A DNA stretch of 64,000 nucleotides from NCBI RefSeq assembly GCF_039536325.1, contig NZ_BAAAYO010000002.1, positions 1 to 64,000 on the forward strand. Direction: 5' to 3'. Shown one piece after another: positions 51,005 to 60,083 of this stretch; position 1 is the first letter of the stretch; the number at the start of each line of letters is the position of its first letter. Under the pieces are notes generated by a model, which saw only the letters and a program-made list of their open reading frames with translations, searched no databases and had not been told where the DNA came from. Source of the stretch: Paenibacillus_AB hodogayensis. Lineage in GTDB: Bacteria; Bacillota; Bacilli; Paenibacillales; NBRC-103111. The translations under genes were made by a program, and so were the position numbers.

Positions 51005-52402
51005 TTACCCAATACTGCCTTCCATCTCCATCTTGATCAACCGGTTCATCTCGACCGCGTACTCCATCGGCAGTTCCTTGGTGAACGGCTCGATGAAGCC
51101 CATGACGATCATTTGCGTCGCTTCCGCTTCGCTCAAGCCACGGCTCATCAAGTAGAAGAGCTGATCCTCGGACACCTTGGATACGGTCGCTTCATGCTCG
51201 AGCGTAATGTTGTCGTTCATGATCTCGTTGTACGGGATCGTGTCCGACGTCGATTCGTTGTCGAGAATGAGCGTGTCGCATTTGATGTTCGCTTTGGACC
51301 CTTCGGAGTTGCGTCCGAATGAAGCGAGACCGCGGTACGTCACTTTGCCGCCGTGCTTGCTGATCGACTTGGAGACGATCGTCGAGGTCGTTTCCGGAGC
51401 CAAGTGAATCATTTTGGCGCCCGCATCCTGATGCTGGCCTTTGCCGGCTACCGCGATGGAGAGCACCATGCCCTTCGCGCCGCGGCCCTTCAGGATGACG
51501 GCCGGGTATTTCATCGTAAGCTTGGAGCCGATGTTGCCGTCGACCCACTCCATGGTCGCATTTTCTTCGGCAACCGCGCGCTTCGTGACGAGGTTGTAAA
51601 TGTTCGGCGCCCAGTTCTGGATCGTCGTGTACCGGACGCGGGCGTTTTTCTTGCAGACGATTTCCACAACGGCGCTATGCAGCGAGTTCGTGCTGTAGAT
51701 CGGTGCCGTACAACCTTCCACGTAGTGGACGAAGCTGTCTTCGTCGGCAATGATCAGCGTGCGCTCGAATTGACCCATGTTTTCCGAATTGATCCGGAAG
51801 TACGCTTGCAGCGGGATTTCGCATTTGACGCCCTTTGGCACATAGATGAAGCTGCCGCCGGACCATACTGCGCTGTTCAGGGCGGAGAACTTGTTGTCCG
51901 CGATCGGAACGATGGTGCCGAAGTATTCGCGGAAAATTTCCGGATGCTCGCGCAGCGCCGTGTCCGTGTCGGTGAAGATGACGCCTTGCTTCTCCAGATC
52001 TTCCTGCATGCTGTGGTAAACGACCTCGGATTCGTATTGAGCCGATACGCCGGCCAAAAACTTTTGCTCCGCTTCCGGAATCCCCAGCTTGTCGAACGTA
52101 TTCTTGATTTCCTGCGGTACTTCCTCCCAGGTCTTTCCTTGCTTCTCTGAAGGCTTTACGTAGTACGTAATATCGTTGAAATCCAGATCGTCCAGATCGC
52201 CGCCCCAACGCGGGAGCGCCATTTTATTAAATTGGTCGAGCGATTTCAGACGGAAGTCAAGCATCCATTGAGGCTCGTTTTTCATCGTGGAAATTTCGGT
52301 GACGATTTCCTTCGTGAGTCCTTTTTCCGAACGGAATATGTTCTGATGCTCGTCGCGAAAGCCATATTTGTAATCTTCCATTTCCGGCATTTGCTTGGCC
52401 AT
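51005..52402 (-). CDS. sufB: Fe-S cluster assembly scaffold SufB
   Basis: 465-aa SufB of normal length. Family stretches include GGSFIYVPKGVKCEIPLQAYFRIN, EGCTAPIYSTNSLHSAVVEI and the core GKVTYRGLASFGRNSEGSKAN, with the C-terminal YLMSRGLSEAEATQMIVMGF. SufB forms the SufBCD scaffold with SufC ATPase and SufD. Last gene of the operon. ATG follows AGGAGGGACA. In most Bacillota sufU precedes sufB; here the gap to sufS is only 51 bp and holds no sufU. Confidence 0.96.
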   Translation of the reverse strand: MAKQMPEMEDYKYGFRDEHQNIFRSEKGLTKEIVTEISTMKNEPQWMLDFRLKSLDQFNKMALPRWGGDLDDLDFNDITYYVKPSEKQGKTWEEVPQEIKNTFDKLGIPEAEQKFLAGVSAQYESEVVYHSMQEDLEKQGVIFTDTDTALREHPEIFREYFGTIVPIADNKFSALNSAVWSGGSFIYVPKGVKCEIPLQAYFRINSENMGQFERTLIIADEDSFVHYVEGCTAPIYSTNSLHSAVVEIVCKKNARVRYTTIQNWAPNIYNLVTKRAVAEENATMEWVDGNIGSKLTMKYPAVILKGRGAKGMVLSIAVAGKGQHQDAGAKMIHLAPETTSTIVSKSISKHGGKVTYRGLASFGRNSEGSKANIKCDTLILDNESTSDTIPYNEIMNDNITLEHEATVSKVSEDQLFYLMSRGLSEAEATQMIVMGFIEPFTKELPMEYAVEMNRLIKMEMEGSIG

Positions 52403-52453
52403 TGTCGTGTCCCTCCTTGTTTGATGAGAATCGTGCCAGTGTAGGTCGGCACA

Positions 52454-53680
52454 TTACCCGATGCTGTTGAAGAAACGTTCCGTATTGCGCAGCGCCGTTA
52501 CTAGCTTTGCCACGTCGTCCTCGGTGTTGTACAAGTAGAAGCTGGCGCGGGCGGTCGCGTTCACGTTCAGCCACTTCATCAGCGGCTGGCAGCAATGATG
52601 GCCTGCCCGGATGGCGATGCCCTCCTGGTCGATAACGGTAGCTACGTCGTGGGCGTGAATGTCCTTCATATTGAAGGTGACAAGTCCGGTCCGGTCGCGC
52701 GGCCCGTAAATCGTGAGCCCTTCGATCTCGGAAAGCTGCTCGTAAGCGAGCTGGGTCAGATGAGCGTCATGAGCGCGGATGCGGTCCATTCCTATGCCGT
52801 TCAGGAAATCGATCGCCGCGCCGAGCCCCACCGCTCCGGCGATGATCGGCGTACCGCCCTCGAACCGTTCGGGCGGGTCCTTGAAGGTGGACTCGAACAA
52901 ATCGACACGGTCGATCATCTCGCCGCCAAACTCGATCGGCTCCATCTTCTCCAGTAGCTCCATCTTGCCGTAAAGCGCGCCGATTCCGGTCGGACCACAC
53001 ATCTTGTGACCGGAGAAGGCATAGAAATCGCAATCCAGCTCTTGCACATCCACTTTCAGGTGGGGGGTGCTTTGCGCTCCGTCTACAACCATCCGGGCCC
53101 CGTGCCGATGGGCGATTGCGGCGACTTCGCGGATCGGATTCGTGACGCCGAGCACGTTGGATACGTACGTCATGGCAACGATCTTGGTCCGGTCGGTAAC
53201 CGTAGCCTCCACATCGGACAGCGAGATCGTGCCGTCCTGCTGCAGCGGTATATATTTCAGCGTGGCGCCCGTCGCTTTGGCGACTTGCTGCCACGGAATG
53301 AGATTGCTGTGATGCTCCATCGGGGTAAGGACGATTTCGTCGCCTTCACCGCACACGGAACGGGCGTAGCTCGAAGCCACCAAGTTGATGGCCGTCGTCG
53401 TGCCCCGGGTAAAGACGATCTCCTCGCGGCGCTTCGCGTTCAGGAAGGCGGCGACCTTGTCGCGTGCCTCCTCGTAGGCGTCGGTGGCGCGGGAGCCGAG
53501 CGTATGCACGCCCCGGTGCACATTGGCATGGTCGTGCTCGTAATAATATTTAATCGCTTCGATGACCGCAATCGGCTTCTGGGAGCTCGCGCCGCTATCC
53601 AGATAGACGAGCGGGTGACCGTTTACTTCCTGATGAAGAATCGGAAACTGTTCGCGAATGTCGGCTCCTAGGCTGCTCAT
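52454..53680 (-). CDS. sufS: cysteine desulfurase SufS
   Basis: 408-aa PLP-dependent desulfurase of the SufS group: PLP lysine in YAFSGHKMCGPTGIGALYG, nucleophile Cys in the short loop RAGHHCCQPLMKWL, and the N-terminal YLDSGASSQKP. It supplies sulfur from cysteine to the SufBCD scaffold. The ATG overlaps the TAA of sufD by one base. Group II enzymes of Bacillota normally use SufU as sulfur acceptor, which is not encoded here. Confidence 0.96.
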   Translation of the reverse strand: MSSLGADIREQFPILHQEVNGHPLVYLDSGASSQKPIAVIEAIKYYYEHDHANVHRGVHTLGSRATDAYEEARDKVAAFLNAKRREEIVFTRGTTTAINLVASSYARSVCGEGDEIVLTPMEHHSNLIPWQQVAKATGATLKYIPLQQDGTISLSDVEATVTDRTKIVAMTYVSNVLGVTNPIREVAAIAHRHGARMVVDGAQSTPHLKVDVQELDCDFYAFSGHKMCGPTGIGALYGKMELLEKMEPIEFGGEMIDRVDLFESTFKDPPERFEGGTPIIAGAVGLGAAIDFLNGIGMDRIRAHDAHLTQLAYEQLSEIEGLTIYGPRDRTGLVTFNMKDIHAHDVATVIDQEGIAIRAGHHCCQPLMKWLNVNATARASFYLYNTEDDVAKLVTALRNTERFFNSIG

Positions 53681-54975
53681 TATACGAGTTTCCTTTCGAC
53701 GAGCGACTGAAGCTGCTTCTGAACGTTTTCCAACGGAATTTCATTGATAACCGGGGCGAGGAAGCCGTAAACGACCAGCTTGTGGGCTTCGTCCCGGGTA
53801 ATGCCGCGCGACATCAAATAATGCATATGCTCGGGATTGACCTGGCCTACGCTGGCGGCATGGCCGGCCTTAACGTCGTCCTCGTCGATCAGCAGGATCG
53901 GGTTGGCGTCGCCGCGAGCTTTCGGGCTGAGCATCAGCACCCGTTCGGTTTGCTGGCCGTTGGCTCCGGTCGCCCGCTTCTCGATCTTCGTAATTCCGTT
54001 GATGATCGCCGTCGCTTCGTCCTTCATGACGGCGCGCGTAATCATATCGCTCGGCGTGTTCCGGCCGAAGTGAGTCGCGCGGGTCGTCAGGTTCAGCTTC
54101 TGGTCGTGCGTGCCGACGGAAATGATCTTGGCGTCGGAGCTGGACCCGTTGCCCTTCAATACGGAATCGGTATCGGCTACCGCATTGCCGCTGTTCAGTT
54201 CCCCTACGATCCATTCTATGCGGGCGTCGTTGTCGATGATTGCGCGGCGGTACGTGAAGGCGGTCGAGCCTTTGCCGAGATTTTGCACCGTTGCGAACTG
54301 GACGCGCGAGCCCGGCTTGGCGATTACTTCCACGATGCCGTTATGCAGAAGCTCCCGTCCGTCCTCCGACAAATAGTTGTCGACATAGACGACCGAGCTG
54401 TTCGATTCGGCTACGATGAGCACGTGCGGAGCGAACGTCGCCTCTCCGTCGTCGGAGAAGAAGATCGCCTGCAGCGGCAGCTCGACTTGAACGTCCTTCG
54501 GCACGTACAGGAATACGCCACCGTTCCACAAAGCCGCATGAAGCGCGGCAAGACGATGTTCGTCCGGCTTGACGGCCGTCATCAGATAGCTTTGCACCAG
54601 CTCGGAATGCTCCCGCGCCGCCGTCTCCAGATCCATGAAGATGACGCCCTGCTTCGCCAGCTCCTCCGACAGGTGGGACCATACCACCCCGGAGTTGCGG
54701 TGCACGATCAGATTGTCGGTCGTTTCGCCAAGCAAGGTCCGGGCCGCCTCGGGCAGCTGATCCAGGCTTTCCAGCGCGACCGGCGCTTTATAGGTTCCGT
54801 ATCCGTCGAGGTTCCAACGGTCGATTCTCGTCTTTTCCAATTTGGGCAGTTCCAACGATCCTGCCAATTCCAAAGCTTGCAAGCGGAGATCGGTCAACCA
54901 GGAAGGCTCGTTCCGGCTTTTGGACAACTCAGCTACGGAATTGCGGTCGATTGGAAGAAAGGTTTGCGAGCTCAT
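53680..54975 (-). CDS. sufD: Fe-S cluster assembly protein SufD
   Basis: 431-aa SufD: FLYVPKDVQVELPLQAIFFS, VYVDNYLSEDGRELLHNGIVEV and C-terminal MHYLMSRGITRDEAHKLVVYGFLAPV, in the same beta-helix arrangement as SufB. It partners SufB and SufC in the scaffold. GGAGGAA lies 7 nt upstream of the ATG. Second gene of the operon. Confidence 0.96.
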   Translation of the reverse strand: MSSQTFLPIDRNSVAELSKSRNEPSWLTDLRLQALELAGSLELPKLEKTRIDRWNLDGYGTYKAPVALESLDQLPEAARTLLGETTDNLIVHRNSGVVWSHLSEELAKQGVIFMDLETAAREHSELVQSYLMTAVKPDEHRLAALHAALWNGGVFLYVPKDVQVELPLQAIFFSDDGEATFAPHVLIVAESNSSVVYVDNYLSEDGRELLHNGIVEVIAKPGSRVQFATVQNLGKGSTAFTYRRAIIDNDARIEWIVGELNSGNAVADTDSVLKGNGSSSDAKIISVGTHDQKLNLTTRATHFGRNTPSDMITRAVMKDEATAIINGITKIEKRATGANGQQTERVLMLSPKARGDANPILLIDEDDVKAGHAASVGQVNPEHMHYLMSRGITRDEAHKLVVYGFLAPVINEIPLENVQKQLQSLVERKLV

Positions 54976-54994
54976 TCATATTCCTCCAAGCGTA

Positions 54995-55780
54995 TTAGTT
55001 TTGTCCGACCGTCTCGTCCACGATGCCAAGCTCTTCCTTGATCCAGTCGTAGCCTTCCGCTTCCAGCTTCTCAGCCAGCTCCGGACCGCCCGATTTGACG
55101 ATGCGGCCTTGCATCATGACGTGCACGAAATCCGGCTTGACGTAGTTCAGCAAACGCTGGTAGTGGGTAATGATCAGGAAGCCTCTTTCCTCGCTGCGCA
55201 TAGCGTTGACGCCCGCAGCCACGATCTTCAGCGCATCGATGTCGAGACCGGAGTCGATTTCGTCCAGGATAACGAATTTCGGCTCGAGCAGCATCATTTG
55301 CAAAATTTCGTTCCGCTTCTTCTCGCCGCCGGAGAAGCCTTCGTTCAAATACCGGTGCGCAAACTCCGGATTCATATCAAGTTCTTTCATTTTCTTTTCC
55401 ATTTGACGGATAAACTTGATCAGCGAAATTTCGTTGCCTTCCTCGCGTCTTGCGTTAATCGCGCTGCGCAGGAAGTCGGCGTTCGTGACGCCGGGAATTT
55501 CGCTCGGATATTGCATGGCCAGAAACAGCCCGGCGCGTGCGCGCTCGTCGACGCCCATCTCCAGCACGTCTTCGCCGTCGATCGTGACCGAGCCGTCGGT
55601 GACTTCGTACTTCGGATGGCCCATTAATGCGGATGCGAGCGTGCTTTTACCGGTTCCGTTCGGACCCATAATCGCGTGAACTTCCCCGCCGTTCATTTCA
55701 AGCTGGATGCCCTTCAAAATTTCTTTGTCCTCGATCGACGCTCTCAGACCGTCAATAGTAAACTTAGGTACGTTTGACAT
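54995..55780 (-). CDS. sufC: Fe-S cluster assembly ATPase SufC
   Basis: 261-aa ABC-type ATPase: Walker A GPNGTGKST, signature EGFSGGEKKR, Walker B EPKFVILDEIDSGLD, and the SufC stretch INARREEGNEISLIKFIRQMEKKM. Drives conformational change of SufBD. First gene of the operon. ATG after GGAGGGAAG; an upstream in-frame ATG is rejected. A Fur-like box lies about 120 bp upstream. Confidence 0.96.
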   Translation of the reverse strand: MSNVPKFTIDGLRASIEDKEILKGIQLEMNGGEVHAIMGPNGTGKSTLASALMGHPKYEVTDGSVTIDGEDVLEMGVDERARAGLFLAMQYPSEIPGVTNADFLRSAINARREEGNEISLIKFIRQMEKKMKELDMNPEFAHRYLNEGFSGGEKKRNEILQMMLLEPKFVILDEIDSGLDIDALKIVAAGVNAMRSEERGFLIITHYQRLLNYVKPDFVHVMMQGRIVKSGGPELAEKLEAEGYDWIKEELGIVDETVGQN

Positions 55781-55896
55781 GTATGCTTCCCTCCGACATA
55801 TTCGTTTCCCAGCTGCAAAAAATCGCGGCAATGAGTGATAACTATATTGGAATCATTATAACCTAATGGTCAATACGAAGTTGAAATTCGTATAAC

Positions 55897-55908
55897 ATGA
55901 TTCTCATT
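55897..55908. promoter_or_regulatory. Fur-like box upstream of sufCDSB
   Basis: ATGATTCTCATT is identical to 12 contiguous bases of the classical Fur consensus and is followed by a second GATTCTCA. It lies about 120 bp upstream of sufC; a TATAAT for the minus strand is at 55855-55860. Iron- or peroxide-responsive control (Fur or PerR) is inferred. Confidence 0.5.
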
Positions 55909-55988
55909 GATTCTCAACAATTAATCTTATTATAAACGTTGCGGGTAAATCAATAAAGGGCAATCCGGAATTTTCCCAACATTTTTGT

Positions 55989-56567
55989 TTAAAAAGTAAG
56001 TAAATGCCGAATATTTCCGCTGATCCGTTCGAACTCCTCGTCGTCCAAAACCGGCGTCCTGGCTCCGTCCGGAAGCTCGTCCTCGATGCGAATCCACGAT
56101 TTGCAGCCCGAATAGGCGTCGAGTATCCGCACGCTCGCCGGATCGTCCAGCTTGTACACCCTCAGAATCAGCACATGAAGCGGCTTCTGACGCTTCCACC
56201 TAAGCCGTTCCTCGGCAAATTCGTCGGTCCATACGTGGAAATCGCGAATGCGATCGAGCTGCTCCTGGCTGGTCACCTCGATATCCGCGGCCACTTCGGC
56301 GTAGCACGTAATGCCCGCATGCGTCATCTCCGGGCTCCACCCTAACAGGGACTCGTCCAGAAGAAACTTCTCCTCTTCCTTGAACAACTCCCGCTTCTGA
56401 TGCTCGTAGGTTGGATACAGCCAGAACGATGGGCTTTCCAGCCGGAATTCCCTCGTCTCCTCGACAATGCCCCCTTTGCGCAGCAGCACGGTTTGCCGTC
56501 CCTCCGACAAGGCGCGGATAGCAGCGGCCCATTCCTTAAGCGCGATTGGTTCTATGCTCATGTACAC
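55989..56567 (-). CDS. DUF1802 family protein
   Basis: 192-aa protein of the DUF1802 family: IALKEWAAAIRALSEGRQTVLLRKGGIVEE, FWLYPTYEHQKRELFKEE and KPLHVLILRVYKLD. Soluble, no signal peptide. Function unknown; family members sit near nucleases and mobile functions in some genomes, but nothing here indicates a role. GTG start 5 nt after GGAGGT, or an ATG two codons later. Confidence 0.8.
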   Translation of the reverse strand: MYMSIEPIALKEWAAAIRALSEGRQTVLLRKGGIVEETREFRLESPSFWLYPTYEHQKRELFKEEEKFLLDESLLGWSPEMTHAGITCYAEVAADIEVTSQEQLDRIRDFHVWTDEFAEERLRWKRQKPLHVLILRVYKLDDPASVRILDAYSGCKSWIRIEDELPDGARTPVLDDEEFERISGNIRHLLTF

Positions 56568-56709
56568 GAAGCACCTCCATCACCCTTCATTATACGATTG
56601 AAAGGGAAAACAAAGCAAACCGGAGGGCGCATAATTCCCCGTAAACCGTCGAATCTAATAAAGGTTGTTCGCTTAGGCAAGCACTCTGTCGCGAAAGAAG
56701 GTGAACCGC

Positions 56710-56868
56710 ATGAGAGAAGGATTGGTGCCGACCGTACTCGGGACGGCGGTTACAGCCTCCGGCGTGGCCCTCGGCCGGAAATACCCGGCAGTGGGAATCG
56801 GCATTGTCGGCTTCGGACTCGCCCATATCGTTTTGGGTGCCATCGATTTAATCGAACACCGCAGGTAA
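56710..56868 (+). CDS. small hydrophobic asparagine-free membrane protein (52 aa)
   Basis: An ATG after AAGAAGGTGA opens a 52-codon ORF with two hydrophobic stretches rich in Gly and Val (VPTVLGTAVTASGVALG and VGIGIVGFGLAHIVLGAIDL) and a charged end. It ends at a bidirectional terminator 11 bp downstream, which supports expression. Likely a small membrane peptide; family not recognised. Confidence 0.6.
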   Translation: MREGLVPTVLGTAVTASGVALGRKYPAVGIGIVGFGLAHIVLGAIDLIEHRR

Positions 56869-56879
56869 GCCGCATCAGC

Positions 56880-56917
56880 AAAAAGGAAGAGGGCTCGAAG
56901 CCTCTCTTCCTTTTTTG
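56880..56917. terminator. bidirectional terminator between the small protein and dps genes
   Basis: AAAAAGGAAGAG pairs with CTCTTCCTTTTT, with an inner GGCT-CGA-AGCC, and is flanked by T-runs on both strands. Confidence 0.88.
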
Positions 56918-56953
56918 TCCACATTTTCCCTTCGCTAAACGAAGCCCGGTTCT

Positions 56954-57406
56954 TTAGCCCAGCAGCGCATCGAGCATCCAGACGTGCTTTTCCAGCGATT
57001 GCTGCACCCCGGTCAGCATATCCGCCGACGTATGGTCCCCGGACTTCTCGGCATTCTCGATGGCGCTGGCGATTTCGCCGATCATCATCCGGAAATCGTT
57101 CACGATTCCCTTTACCATCTGGTCGGCGCTCTCGTTGCCGCTCGCTTCCTTCACGGATGCTTGGGCCAGCATATCCTTCATCGTGGCGACGGGCTTGCCT
57201 TTGATCGCCAGCACGCGCTCGGCCAGCTCGTCGAACCATTTGTCCGCCTCGTTATACAGCTCTTCGAATTTCTCGTGCAGCGTAAAGAAATTGCTGCCTT
57301 TCACGAACCAGTGGTAGTTGTGAATTTTTACGTACAGCACGCCCCAGTTGGCAATTTGCCTGTTGAGCGTTTCCACTACAGTTTTCGTATCGGTTGCGGC
57401 TGCCAT
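56954..57406 (-). CDS. dps: Dps-family ferritin-like DNA-protection protein
   Basis: 150-aa Dps: ferroxidase ligands in YVKIHNYHWFVKG (His) and EELYNEADKWFDELAER (Asp, Glu), normal length. Dodecamers oxidise and store iron and protect DNA from peroxide. AAGGAGGA precedes the ATG. Monocistronic, with its own terminator. Confidence 0.93.
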   Translation of the reverse strand: MAAATDTKTVVETLNRQIANWGVLYVKIHNYHWFVKGSNFFTLHEKFEELYNEADKWFDELAERVLAIKGKPVATMKDMLAQASVKEASGNESADQMVKGIVNDFRMMIGEIASAIENAEKSGDHTSADMLTGVQQSLEKHVWMLDALLG

Positions 57407-57645
57407 CGGTCCATTCCTCCTTGGAATTCATGTGCGCTATGGTTTCTACTTAAACGCCTGGGACTTCTTTGAAACGTTCGCCCGTTTATTGTGGCTGTTC
57501 GCCGGTTGCGTTATGTGCAGGAATACATATTAAGATGAAGTAAAAATAAATATACACTTTTCAGGTTGGTCAACTAGGTATTTCGCCGGGCATCGTTTTG
57601 CCTTATACTAAGAGAATAAGTTGTAGCAAATAACGGAGGTGCTTT

Positions 57646-58854
57646 ATGACGCAGCAGTACCACCCGCTTACGGAACCGGAAGCGATCGAATTCGCCAAAA
57701 CGATCCCGGGCTTGTTCCGGCCCGACGCAGTCTTAACGTCCCGCGAGATCGGGGACGGCAACCTGAACCTGGTGTTCCATATCTCCGATCCTTCTTCGGG
57801 AGCGAGCATTATTCTGAAGCAGGCGCTTCCTTACGCCAAAGTGGTGGGCGAATCGTGGCCGCTGTCGCTGGACCGGGCGAGAATCGAAAGCGAAGCGCTG
57901 CGCATCGAGGGAGAGCTGTGCCCGGACCTCGTCCCTCAGGTGTACCGTTACGAGCCCGAGCTCGCTTTGACGGTCATGGAGGACTTGAGCGACCATATCA
58001 TTATGCGCAAGGGCTTGATCGAGCGCCGCACGTATCCGCTGTTTGCCGGCCACATCGGACGTTTCTTGGCCCGCACGCTGTTCTTCACGTCGGATCTCGG
58101 CATGAACCAGCAGGACAAGAAGGAGCGGCAGAAGCGGTTCATCAACCCCGATCTGTGCAAAATAACCGAGGATCTCATCTTCGATCACCCGTACACGGAC
58201 GCCGACACCAACAGCTTCGACGCGGCGATCCGCGACGAAGCCGAGCAATTGTGGAACGATAAGGAGCTTCATCTCGAGGTAGCCCGCTTGCGCCACGGTT
58301 TTCTGACGAACGGTCAGGCTTTGCTGCACGGCGACTTGCATACGGGCAGCATCTTCGTTACCGAGCAGTCGACGAAGGTCATCGATCCCGAGTTCGCCTA
58401 TTACGGTCCGATGGGCTTCGATATCGGCGCCGTACTGGCCAATCTGCTGCTTAACTACGCCGGTCAGGAAGGCTGGAACGAAGAGGGCGAGAGCCGGAAC
58501 GAATACCGCGCCTATTTGCTGCAGACGATCAAGGACGTCTGGACGACCTTCGAGCGGCAGTTCCGCGAGCTGTGGGACGAAGCGAACGTCGACCGCATTT
58601 CCGGCACAAAGGCGTTCCAGGATATTTACGTCGAACAGCTGCTGCGAGATACGTTCGGCTACGCCGGCTGCAAAATGGTGCGCCGCATCGTCGGACTGGC
58701 CCACGTCGCCGACATCGATACGATCCCCGACGCAGCGGCGAAGGAACGTGCCCAACGGCTTGCTCTGACTATCGGCAAATCCTTGATCAAGTCGCATCGG
58801 CAGGCGGCTTCCATCGACGAACTGATCGAGCTTGCGGAGAAATCGGTTATCTGA
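57646..58854 (+). CDS. mtnK: S-methyl-5-thioribose kinase
   Basis: 402-aa MtnK of the aminoglycoside phosphotransferase fold: GDGNLNLVFHI near the N-terminus, catalytic loop LLHGDLHTGSIFV and metal site IDPEFAYYGPMGFDIG. Phosphorylates methylthioribose in methionine salvage. ACGGAGGT precedes the ATG. First gene of an mtnK-mtnA pair. No SAM riboswitch was recognised in the 240-bp upstream gap. Confidence 0.95.
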   Translation: MTQQYHPLTEPEAIEFAKTIPGLFRPDAVLTSREIGDGNLNLVFHISDPSSGASIILKQALPYAKVVGESWPLSLDRARIESEALRIEGELCPDLVPQVYRYEPELALTVMEDLSDHIIMRKGLIERRTYPLFAGHIGRFLARTLFFTSDLGMNQQDKKERQKRFINPDLCKITEDLIFDHPYTDADTNSFDAAIRDEAEQLWNDKELHLEVARLRHGFLTNGQALLHGDLHTGSIFVTEQSTKVIDPEFAYYGPMGFDIGAVLANLLLNYAGQEGWNEEGESRNEYRAYLLQTIKDVWTTFERQFRELWDEANVDRISGTKAFQDIYVEQLLRDTFGYAGCKMVRRIVGLAHVADIDTIPDAAAKERAQRLALTIGKSLIKSHRQAASIDELIELAEKSVI

Positions 58855-58899
58855 CATGCAAGATCGGCCATTTTCCTATAGAAAGGAATATCTAATCGT

Positions 58900-59994
58900 A
58901 TGAACAACTCCACCAATCCGGCTGCCCCGCAGTCGGAAGGCGCGGCCAAGGAGCCGCTGCAATCGGTTCAATGGGCCGGCGACCATCTCAGCCTGCTCGA
59001 CCAGCGGCTGCTTCCGGAGCAGATCGTGTATTTGCCGCTTACGACGGCCGAGGACGTGTGGGAGGCCATTCGGCACCTGAAGGTGCGCGGCGCCCCCGCG
59101 ATCGGTATAGCGGCCGCCTTCGGCGTCTACTTGGGCGTGAGCGGCGCGGAGGGCGACGTCCGGCACGTATTGGACGAGATCGTCCGCAAAGCCGACTACT
59201 TGGCCACATCGCGCCCGACGGCCGTTAATCTGTTCTGGGCGCTCGACCGGATGAAAGCACGTGCGGAAGCGGTCGCGGTCCGGAGCGGAGTTACGGCGGA
59301 GGAGCTGAAGGCGGCGATGCTGCAGGAGGCGATGCTCATTCGCGCGGAGGATGAAGAAACGTGCCGGCTGATCGGCGAGCATGCGCTCGGCTTATTGGCC
59401 GACGAAATGGGCGTCCTGACGCACTGCAACGCGGGCGGGCTCGCCACGGCCAAGTACGGGACGGCGCTGGCGCCGCTGTATTTGGCCAAGGAGCGGGGCT
59501 GGAACGTCAAAGTATTCGCCGACGAAACGCGTCCGGTGCTGCAAGGCTCGCGGCTGACCGCCTTCGAGCTGCAACAGGCGGGGATCGACGTGACCTTGAT
59601 CTGCGACAATATGGCGGGAATGGTGATGGCCAAAGGATGGGTGCAGGCGGTAATCGTCGGCACCGACCGGGTTGCGGCCAATGGCGACGTCGCCAACAAA
59701 ATCGGCACTTACAGCGTCGCCGTGCTGGCCAAAGCCCACGGCATCCCGTTCTACGTAGCGTGTCCGCTGTCCACCATCGACCTGGGGACGCCAACCGGCG
59801 CGGAAATTCCAATCGAAGAACGGAACGAGCAGGAAATTACCGAAGGGTTCGGCAAGCGGACCGCACCTGTCGGAGTCAAAGTGTTCAACCCCGCTTTTGA
59901 CGTCACGCCTCACGAATATGTAACGGCCATTATTACGGAGAAAGGCGTCGTGACGGCGCCCTATGAGGAAAATTTGCGGAAGCTGTTCGGGTGA
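58900..59994 (+). CDS. mtnA: methylthioribose-1-phosphate isomerase
   Basis: 364-aa MtnA: LTHCNAGGLATAKYGTALAPL with the conserved Cys and VIVGTDRVAANGDVANKIGTY with the catalytic Asp, full length. Converts methylthioribose-1-phosphate to methylthioribulose-1-phosphate, the step after MtnK. It follows mtnK by 45 bp and ends at a strong terminator. Later salvage genes (mtnWXBD) are not in the window. Confidence 0.95.
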   Translation: MNNSTNPAAPQSEGAAKEPLQSVQWAGDHLSLLDQRLLPEQIVYLPLTTAEDVWEAIRHLKVRGAPAIGIAAAFGVYLGVSGAEGDVRHVLDEIVRKADYLATSRPTAVNLFWALDRMKARAEAVAVRSGVTAEELKAAMLQEAMLIRAEDEETCRLIGEHALGLLADEMGVLTHCNAGGLATAKYGTALAPLYLAKERGWNVKVFADETRPVLQGSRLTAFELQQAGIDVTLICDNMAGMVMAKGWVQAVIVGTDRVAANGDVANKIGTYSVAVLAKAHGIPFYVACPLSTIDLGTPTGAEIPIEERNEQEITEGFGKRTAPVGVKVFNPAFDVTPHEYVTAIITEKGVVTAPYEENLRKLFG

Positions 59995-60026
59995 ACGATT
60001 GAGATTGAAGACACTGGAAACAAAAA

Positions 60027-60064
60027 AAGAAACCCGACGTTTCCACAAGAAACGCGGGTTTCTT
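60027..60064. terminator. bidirectional terminator after mtnA
   Basis: AAGAAACCCG-a-CGTTTC and GAAACG-CGGGTTTCTT pair around CACAA, with A/T-runs on both sides, between convergent mtnA and the propeller protein gene. Confidence 0.88.
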
Positions 60065-60083
60065 AACAAACAGAAAGGGTCGC

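Noticed and set aside
52257..52595. Minus-strand frame in the sufS-sufB gap as a degraded sufU
   Set aside because: It is an out-of-frame shadow of sufS and sufB, without the Cys/Asp zinc motif of SufU.
55932..55988. tRNA or small RNA gene in the sufC-DUF1802 gap
   Set aside because: AT-rich sequence without cloverleaf or conserved motifs.
57407..57645. SAM riboswitch upstream of mtnK
   Set aside because: None of the conserved S-box sequence blocks is visible; the region is a plain intergenic stretch.
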